DNA of 47,202 bases from Rhizobacter sp. (GTDB lineage Bacteria; Pseudomonadota; Gammaproteobacteria; Burkholderiales; Burkholderiaceae_C). A program made the translations under genes and the position numbers. The notes beneath the pieces were generated by a model. It was not told the origin of the DNA and made no database searches. It saw nothing but the letters and a program-made list of their open reading frames with translations. Of this stretch, positions 41,653 through 47,202 are shown in pieces. The stretch lies in the NCBI GenBank assembly GCA_023954175.1, contig JAMLIM010000024.1:1-47202 (forward strand), in the 5' to 3' direction. Positions within the stretch are counted from its first letter, which is position 1; the number at the start of each line of letters is the position of its first letter.

Positions 41653-43980
41653 CTATTTCTTCGGCTCGGTCTTCGGCTCGGCCGGATGCACATCGCCCCC
41701 GCCGCCGGCCGCTTCGCCCTTGCCGAGCGGGTTCAGGAACAACGGCGGCTTGTCCAGGATCTCGTAGTTGGCAAAGCCGAATTCGTTGCTGCGCGCCGCG
41801 TAGTGCGCGTCGCCCAGCTTGTACACGGCCAGTTCCATCGGCGCCTGCGCCAGCGTCGTCACGACCTTGCCGTTGGCGATTCGGTACGGCGCGGTGACGC
41901 CTTGATAGCCGCTCTTGGCGACCGGGCCGAACAGGCTCGGCACGTTGTTTCGCCGGCCCACGTGCTGGACGATGCTCTGGCCGTCGACGTTGTAGACCAC
42001 CTTGAACATTTCGCCGGTGACGGTGTTGCGCATCCACACCGCTTTGCCCTTGTCCACCAGCAGCGCCTTCAGCTGTGCCTCGCCGAGTTGCGTGGCACCT
42101 TTTTGCGTCAGCGCGGCCACCGTCACGCCCTGCGGCGCGGCCTTGCGCGCGTCGGCGCTCGGCGTGTACCAGATCGGCGAGGCCCAGGCGCGCTCCTGCA
42201 CGATCGCCGGCACCACGTCGGGCGGGGCGATGCCCAGCTGCTTGGCCTGGATCGTGCTCCAGCGCGGCGTCGGGATCTCCAGCACGCGTGCGTAGTAGAA
42301 CGCGTGCAGGCTGGGGTCGAAGTCGGGGTCGGTCCACACCGCCTTCAGCTCGACCGAACCGACGCTGTTGGTGTAGCTGGCCCTGTCGATGTCGACGGTG
42401 CTCGCGATCGCGGGGATGCGCCCCGTCCACTTGTCCACCTTGCGGTTGCCGGACCAGGCGGCGTCGTAGATCTTCTCGAAGCTCTGCCCGTTCTTGGTCC
42501 AGCCCTTGATGATCTCGATGCGGTCGAGGTTGCCGGAGGTCGGGTCCTTCAGCGCCCAGACGACGAAGCTCGGCGCCTTGCCCTTGGGCGGCGGCAGGTC
42601 GGCGCCCATCGGCACGCCGCCGGCGTACGAACGCCTGACCCAGTCCTGGCCGGCCAGCAGGTCCTTGCCGTACGCCCAGCCGCCGAAGAAGCGCAGCTTG
42701 ATGTGCGGGCCGGAGACGCCGAAGGTCTCCCTGCGGTACATCGCGTCCCACAGCGCGGCACGCGTGTTCTCTTCGGCCCACACGCCGGTCAGGCCGGCCG
42801 GGTTCTCGTAGCGCACGTCGATGCCGGCAAAGTTGTGGCCGGCCATGCGCGTCTCGATGGTGCCGTCTTCCATCGCGTGGCCGCCGAAGAAGTTGTCCTG
42901 CCGGTACGGCACGGCGGTGTTGTGCGAGTCGGCGGCGGCGCCGAAGCCGAACTTGTAGGGGTTGTAGCCGCGCACGTCCTGCATCGTCAGGCCGTCCTTC
43001 AGCGCCTGGCGCGTGTAGCTGCCGACGAGCTTGTTGATGCGCCCCGAATCCGACGGCAGACCGAGCAGCACGCTCATGATCTCGTAGTTCGCGAACTCGT
43101 CGTTCGGCGACAGCAGCGGGTGCGTTTCCGACTGGCCCTTGATCTGCTTGATCTCGACCAGCCGCTCGTTGCGCGTGCGCGATTCGGCCCAGGCGGCGTC
43201 GATCGGCCGGCCCAGGCTGTCGACGTCGGTCGGGTACATCCAGCCGTCGGAGAGGTTGGCGTTGTGCGAGATCGCGAGCAGCTCGTTGCCGGCCTTGCGC
43301 TCGCTGTCCATCCACTGCCATAGCTCTTCCGGGTGCCAGTTGTCGAGCGCGGTGAACGGCGACGCCGGCACCTTTCCGCAGTCGCGGAAGAAGATGTTGC
43401 GGTGCAGGTTGCGGTTGTCGAACTGCGAGGTCCACTCGTAGGAGCAGAAGGCGGTGAACTTGCCCGGCTGATTCGCCGCGTCGGCGATCTTCACGTATTC
43501 CTTCCAGATCGGCTCGGTGATGTCAGGCGTCATCAGCGCCTTGACCGGCGGCGAGCTCAGCAGCTTGACGAAGGCCACGAAGGCGCGCTGCTGCTGCTCC
43601 TTGCTGTTCGGGTCGCTGATGATCAGGTCCTGCAGTTCGGGCAACTTGCTCGCCGCGGAGCCCGGCGTGTTCGCGAGCTTGCTGACGCCGACGTATTCGG
43701 AGTGGTCGGTCACGCCCATGAAGTCGAGTGGCGTATCGATCTTGACGTCGTAGCCCAGCGGATGCTTGATCTTTTCGCCCTTGGCGTACTTGTAGGCGTC
43801 GGCCGGACCGGTGATCTTGTTGCCGAACAGCCAGGCATCGGGCGACCAGCTGGTGTGCACATGGGTCTCGCCGAAGTAGGCGTTCTTGTCGGGGTTCTTC
43901 TGCGCGAGAGCCTGGCAGCTGGCCAGTGCCATGGCGCCGGCAAGGGCGAGGCGCATTGCATTCGGCATGTTCCGGTTCAT
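41653..43980 (-). CDS. DUF3604 family exported protein, copy B
   Basis: The 775-residue protein has a signal peptide (MRLALAGAMALASCQALA, cleavage likely after ALA) and the same metal-site series as copy [55 protein letters not shown]. Unlike copy A, an ALASC sequence is followed by a better signal-peptidase I site, so it may be soluble in the periplasm or a lipoprotein. The C-terminus ends in a Lys/Glu/Pro tail. The ATG at 43980 sits directly against a 14-base palindrome that contains its GAGG ribosome-binding site. It is the first gene of the run, divergent from an AraC-type gene. Confidence 0.83.
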   Translation of the reverse strand: MNRNMPNAMRLALAGAMALASCQALAQKNPDKNAYFGETHVHTSWSPDAWLFGNKITGPADAYKYAKGEKIKHPLGYDVKIDTPLDFMGVTDHSEYVGVSKLANTPGSAASKLPELQDLIISDPNSKEQQQRAFVAFVKLLSSPPVKALMTPDITEPIWKEYVKIADAANQPGKFTAFCSYEWTSQFDNRNLHRNIFFRDCGKVPASPFTALDNWHPEELWQWMDSERKAGNELLAISHNANLSDGWMYPTDVDSLGRPIDAAWAESRTRNERLVEIKQIKGQSETHPLLSPNDEFANYEIMSVLLGLPSDSGRINKLVGSYTRQALKDGLTMQDVRGYNPYKFGFGAAADSHNTAVPYRQDNFFGGHAMEDGTIETRMAGHNFAGIDVRYENPAGLTGVWAEENTRAALWDAMYRRETFGVSGPHIKLRFFGGWAYGKDLLAGQDWVRRSYAGGVPMGADLPPPKGKAPSFVVWALKDPTSGNLDRIEIIKGWTKNGQSFEKIYDAAWSGNRKVDKWTGRIPAIASTVDIDRASYTNSVGSVELKAVWTDPDFDPSLHAFYYARVLEIPTPRWSTIQAKQLGIAPPDVVPAIVQERAWASPIWYTPSADARKAAPQGVTVAALTQKGATQLGEAQLKALLVDKGKAVWMRNTVTGEMFKVVYNVDGQSIVQHVGRRNNVPSLFGPVAKSGYQGVTAPYRIANGKVVTTLAQAPMELAVYKLGDAHYAARSNEFGFANYEILDKPPLFLNPLGKGEAAGGGGDVHPAEPKTEPKK
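43082..43301. repeat. Near-identical block shared by the two DUF3604 genes (copy B)
   Basis: This is the partner of 40577-40796, in the same orientation and with the same length. The differences fall at scattered positions; the block boundaries are where codons begin to differ. Confidence 0.75.
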
Positions 43981-43994
43981 TTGAGGTACCTCAA
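43981..43994. promoter_or_regulatory. 14-base palindrome at the copy B start codon
   Basis: TTGAGGTACCTCAA is a perfect palindrome that ends one base before the DUF3604 copy B ATG, and its GAGG overlaps the ribosome-binding site. It could be a repressor/activator site, or an RNA hairpin (TTGAG/CTCAA, loop GTAC) masking the ribosome-binding site. Confidence 0.6.
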
Positions 43995-44033
43995 GATGGA
44001 GTTGCGAACCATTCTTGGATGGTAACGACGCCC

Positions 44034-44050
44034 GCAAGGTCCGACCTTGC
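44034..44050. promoter_or_regulatory. Inverted repeat GCAAGGT/ACCTTGC between copy B and the AraC gene
   Basis: GCAAGGT (44034-44040) and ACCTTGC (44044-44050) are perfect inverted arms separated by CCG. The arms share AAGGT/ACCTT with the AGGT/ACCT core of the palindrome at 43981. Both lie in the 150-base gap between divergent genes, so they may be related operator half-site arrangements for the AraC-type regulator or another factor. Confidence 0.55.
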
Positions 44051-44130
44051 AGTTCCGGACACAATCAACGCACCACGACGGCGGCGAAAGTGCCGGCAAG
44101 GAGACGATCGATGGGTGGACCATCACTGCC

Positions 44131-45183
44131 ATGAAGCAGCGCGCTGCCGCCGCCCGGGAACCGGGCCCGACGATGCGACTCAGCGCGCCGGGAGAGGTGC
44201 GTATCGGCCCGTTGCGGGCGCTGCCCACCGTGCTGCGCGAATGGGGTGTGGAGCCCCAGCGCGCGTTCGCCCGCGCCGGCGTCGATCCCGGACTGTTCGA
44301 CGACGCCGAGAGCCGCATGCCGTTCGAAGGGCTGAGCCGGCTGCTCGACATCTGCAGCAAGCTCAGCGGCTGCGCGCACCTCGGTCTGCTCGTCGGCGAG
44401 CGCTTCGACCTGCGCGCCTTCGGTCCGCTCGGCCAGCTGATGCGCAACTGCCCGACGCTCGGCGACGCCCTGCACTGCCTGCTGCACAACCTGTACCTGC
44501 AGGACCATGCCGCGACGGTGCTGCTGTTGAAGGTCGAGACGGGCCGCGTGCTGCTCGGCTATTCGATCTATCGCCACGGCAGCGCTGCGGCGCTGCAGGT
44601 CCTGGACGCAGCCATTGCCGTCGGCTACCGCCTGCTCGCCGAACTGGGCGGCAGGCGCTGGCAGCCGGTGCGCGTGCAGCTCGCGCACGGCCGGCCCCGC
44701 AGCGTCGAGGCCTTCCGCGCCGTGTTCGGCCCGCACCTCGTGTTCAATGCGGAGGTTTCGGGCATCGTCTTCGATGCAGACTGGCTGGGCCAGGGCATCG
44801 CAGGGGCCGATGCGACGCTGCATGCGCAGCTGAGCCAGGCGCTGCGCGACGCGGAGAGTGCGAGCGCGGTGCGTTTCAGCGACCGGGTGCAAAGCGTGCT
44901 GCACCAGATGCTGCTCGGCAGCGAGATCTCGACCGCGGCCGTGGCGCAGCACTTCGGCCTGCACGAGCGCGGCCTGCGTCGCCGGCTGGCCGCCGAGGGC
45001 GAAAGCCTGCAGCAGCTCGTCGGCCGCACGCGTTTCGAGCTGGCCCGGCAACTGCTGAGAAACACCGGCCTACAGGTGACGCAGATCGGCCTCGCGCTGG
45101 GCTACGAAGACGCGAACGCCTTCAGCCGTGCCTTCCACCGCTGGGCGCAATGCAGCCCCACGCAATGGCGTGCCGGGGCATGA
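44131..45183 (+). CDS. AraC-family transcriptional regulator
   Basis: The 350-residue product has an N-terminal AraC-binding-like domain (RIGPLRALPTVLREWGVEPQ, GLLVGERFDLRAFGPLGQLM) typical of OruR/ArgR-type AraC proteins. The C-terminal 100 residues hold two helix-turn-helix units (STAAVAQHFGLHERGLRRRL and TQIGLALGYEDANAFSRAF). It is divergent from the DUF3604/HupE run and is the likely regulator of it. The start is uncertain: ATG 44131 or 44173 fit the domain; I chose 44131. An effector cannot be named from the sequence. Confidence 0.86.
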   Translation: MKQRAAAAREPGPTMRLSAPGEVRIGPLRALPTVLREWGVEPQRAFARAGVDPGLFDDAESRMPFEGLSRLLDICSKLSGCAHLGLLVGERFDLRAFGPLGQLMRNCPTLGDALHCLLHNLYLQDHAATVLLLKVETGRVLLGYSIYRHGSAAALQVLDAAIAVGYRLLAELGGRRWQPVRVQLAHGRPRSVEAFRAVFGPHLVFNAEVSGIVFDADWLGQGIAGADATLHAQLSQALRDAESASAVRFSDRVQSVLHQMLLGSEISTAAVAQHFGLHERGLRRRLAAEGESLQQLVGRTRFELARQLLRNTGLQVTQIGLALGYEDANAFSRAFHRWAQCSPTQWRAGA

Positions 45184-45311
45184 GCCGGCCCAGCGCGCGC
45201 GATCGGCGTGACCTGCAGCACTGGTGGCGGCCGCGAGGGCGTTGCAGGGCTTTGCCGACGCGTCGGACGCCTGCTGTTCGCAGGCCGCACGCCGACGATC
45301 GACGTGCCGCG

Positions 45312-46745
45312 TCAGTCGGGCGGCGGTGCGATCTGCTCGGCGTAGTCGACGAGCGCCTCGAGGATCGCCTGGCCGCGTTCATCGGCCGATTCGGCGAGCA
45401 CGTCGATGCGCTCCTGATAGGCCGCGAGCGTGAGGGCGCCGGCGCTGCCGTGGTGCAGCCTCTCGCTGCAATGCTCGGTCCATCGACCGCGCTCGGCATC
45501 GTCGAGCGTCTGCGGAAAGTTGCGCGCGCGGTAGCGAAACAGCAGTTCGTCGAGGCGACCATCTTCGAAGGCAGGATGCCTGGCCGCCAGCTCGTCCGGT
45601 AAAAGGCCGCGCAGGCGCTGCAGCGTGCGGCGGTCTGCATTGCCGATGAAGCCGCCGTAGAGGTCCTCGTCGACATCGGGCGCGCGCTCCGGCGCCGGGC
45701 GCGCAAAGGCATCCGCCCAGAGTCCGTGCCGTGGCGCCGGCATGCCGCGCGCAACATCGGCGTGACGCAGCGCCAGTGCGATGTCGATGCCCCACTGCCC
45801 GGCGCGCGCGTCGTCGAGCGTGCGCAGGTTGCCGATCACGATCGGCGACTTGTTGACGTGCACCGTCTTGATCGGCAGCCGGCGCGTGCCTTCCGGCAAC
45901 TCGTCCTGCCGCACGAAAAGACGCGCGCGAATCGCGGCGGCGTCGAGCCCTTCGAGCTCGCGCGGGTCGTGCGCGAGGTCCCAGACGATCAGCTCGTTCT
46001 TGTTCGTCGGGTGGGCGGCCAAGGGCCAGACGACCGCAAGGCAGCCGCGTTCGGCCGGGTAGCGCCCAGAGACATGCAGAAACGGCCGCCCTTGCCCGAT
46101 CTCGGCCCAGACCGCGTCCTTGCGACGCAGCTTCAGGCAGAAATCCCAAAGACGCGGAACGGCGGACTTCACCCGCCGCGCGAGGGCGATCGTCGCGCGC
46201 ACATCGGACAGCGCGTCGTGAGCTGCCAGGTGCTCGACGCCGTTGGCCGCCGCGAGCTGCTCGAGCTTGAACGACACGCGCCCGTCCTCGAGCCGCGGCC
46301 ACTCGATGCCCTCGGGCCGCAGCGCGTAGACGCAGCGCATCACGTCGAGCAGGTCCCAGCGCGAGCAGTCGTTCTGCCACTCGCGCGCATAGGGGTCGAT
46401 CAGGTTGCGCCAGAAGAGAAAGCGCGTGACCTCGTCGTCGAAGCGGATGCTGTTGTAGCCGACGCCGATCGTGCCGGTCTGCGCCAGTTCGCGTTCGATG
46501 GCCGCGGCGAACTCGCTTTCGCGAAGGCCGCGCTCGAGGCAGGTCTGCGGCACGATGCCGGTCAGCAGGCACGACTCCGGATCGGGCAGGAAGTCCGGCG
46601 CCGGTTGGCAATAGTGCATCACCGGCTCGGCGATCTCGTTCAGTTCGGCGTCGGTGCGCACACCGGCGAACTGCGCCGGCCGGTCGCGGCGTGGCACGAC
46701 GCCGAAGGTCTCGTAATCGTGCCAGAAGAAACTTGTGCTGCTCAT
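45312..46745 (-). CDS. sbcB: Exodeoxyribonuclease I
   Basis: Exonuclease I degrades single-stranded DNA 3' to 5' and acts in mismatch repair and recombination. The 477-residue protein starts [15 protein letters not shown], with the first acidic pair D and E of the DEDD site. [11 protein letters not shown] carries the next Asp, and the last His-Asp pair is in [19 protein letters not shown]. The middle and C-terminal SH3-like and helical domains ([30 protein letters not shown]) match the family, and the length matches E. coli ExoI (475). The ATG at 46745 is in a 143-base gap shared with divergent acnA. Confidence 0.94.
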   Translation of the reverse strand: MSSTSFFWHDYETFGVVPRRDRPAQFAGVRTDAELNEIAEPVMHYCQPAPDFLPDPESCLLTGIVPQTCLERGLRESEFAAAIERELAQTGTIGVGYNSIRFDDEVTRFLFWRNLIDPYAREWQNDCSRWDLLDVMRCVYALRPEGIEWPRLEDGRVSFKLEQLAAANGVEHLAAHDALSDVRATIALARRVKSAVPRLWDFCLKLRRKDAVWAEIGQGRPFLHVSGRYPAERGCLAVVWPLAAHPTNKNELIVWDLAHDPRELEGLDAAAIRARLFVRQDELPEGTRRLPIKTVHVNKSPIVIGNLRTLDDARAGQWGIDIALALRHADVARGMPAPRHGLWADAFARPAPERAPDVDEDLYGGFIGNADRRTLQRLRGLLPDELAARHPAFEDGRLDELLFRYRARNFPQTLDDAERGRWTEHCSERLHHGSAGALTLAAYQERIDVLAESADERGQAILEALVDYAEQIAPPPD

Positions 46746-46888
46746 GGCGCGCAAGATACCCGATCGGCGCACGCACCTTGCCTGTCTCTGCGCAAGGGGC
46801 GTGCTCGGATCATTGCGACGTTCGGCCCGGTTCGCGCCAGAATGAGGGGACACGCGCCGCCCATGCGCAGCGAAACGAAGGAAATGCC

Positions 46889-47202
46889 ATGCCCAGCCCA
46901 CGCCAGCCCAAGTCCCACGCTTTTGCCGACACGCTGAAGAGCTTCCGCACCGCAAGCGGCAAGCAAGGCCGCTACTACTCGCTGCCCGCACTGGCCAAGC
47001 GCTACCCGAACATCGAGCGCCTGCCGGTGTCGATCCGCATCGTGCTGGAGAGCGTGCTGCGCAATTGCGACGGCCTCAAAGTCGCGCCCGAACACGTCGA
47101 GCAACTCGCCAACTGGCAGCCGGTGGCCGAGCGCAGCAACGAGATTCCGTTCGTCGTCGCGCGCGTCGTGCTGCAGGACTTCACCGGCGTGCCGCTGCTC
47201 GC
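46889..47202 (+). CDS. acnA: Aconitate hydratase A, 3' end cut by window edge
   Basis: The 104 complete codons begin [20 protein letters not shown] and continue [39 protein letters not shown] and [10 protein letters not shown], the N-terminal domain of AcnA/IRP-type aconitases. The enzyme isomerises citrate and isocitrate. AAGGAA lies five bases before the ATG. The rest, including the cluster cysteines, is outside the window. An AcnA-like methylisocitrate dehydratase (AcnD) is an alternative, but the sequence up to LLA resembles AcnA more closely. Confidence 0.9.
   Translation, partial: MPSPRQPKSHAFADTLKSFRTASGKQGRYYSLPALAKRYPNIERLPVSIRIVLESVLRNCDGLKVAPEHVEQLANWQPVAERSNEIPFVVARVVLQDFTGVPLL

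Overview
The window is high-GC chromosomal DNA from a betaproteobacterium, most likely of the order Burkholderiales. The gene orders leuC-leuD-leuB-asd-fimV-truA-trpF-trpB-trpA-accD, sdhC-sdhD-sdhA-sdhB-sdhE-gltA, and GntR/mdh/CoA-ester lyase/acnB are characteristic of that group. I assigned the order from memory of gene order and protein similarity; no search was run. Genes are densely packed, and many neighbours overlap by an ATGA, GTGA or TGATG junction.

Region 1 (1-12018, all minus strand) is one biosynthetic block. It holds leucine synthesis (leuC, a small entericidin-type lipoprotein, leuD, leuB), aspartate-semialdehyde dehydrogenase (asd), the polar peptidoglycan-binding protein FimV, tRNA pseudouridine synthase TruA, the end of the tryptophan pathway (trpF, trpB, trpA) and the start of accD, which is cut by the window edge. 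Region 2 (12210-14478) holds a lysine/alanine-rich histone-H1-like protein, a PEP-CTERM secreted protein and non-coding DNA.

Region 3 (14479-23499) is a propionyl-CoA to succinyl-CoA operon: methylmalonyl-CoA mutase, the MeaB chaperone, a kinase-fold protein of unknown role, propionyl-CoA carboxylase beta and alpha, and an epimerase-like VOC protein. A divergent FCD-type GntR regulator sits beside palindromes at the mutase promoter. Between pccB and pccA is a 51-codon ORF that repeats the first 11 residues of PccA and contains three hairpins.

Region 4 (23504-35144) is the TCA block: gltA, sdhE, sdhB, sdhA, sdhD, sdhC, a HutC-type GntR regulator with a clear palindrome, mdh, a CitE/HpcH-type lyase, a small secreted protein and acnB. 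Propionate carbon enters at succinyl-CoA next to the succinate dehydrogenase genes.

Region 5 (35276-45183) is the least understood part. One minus-strand gene run has two tandem DUF3604 metallohydrolase-like exported proteins, an exported protein of unknown family, a membrane-anchored parvulin-type prolyl isomerase and three HupE/UreJ-family membrane proteins. A divergent AraC-type regulator lies next to two perfect palindromes. No urease or hydrogenase gene is present. The run lies between acnB and acnA, with the exonuclease I gene sbcB; acnA runs off the right edge.

Three conserved genes (meaB, mcm, acnB) each carry one apparent single-base deletion in a GC-rich run. Sequencing or assembly error is more likely than three independent gene losses.
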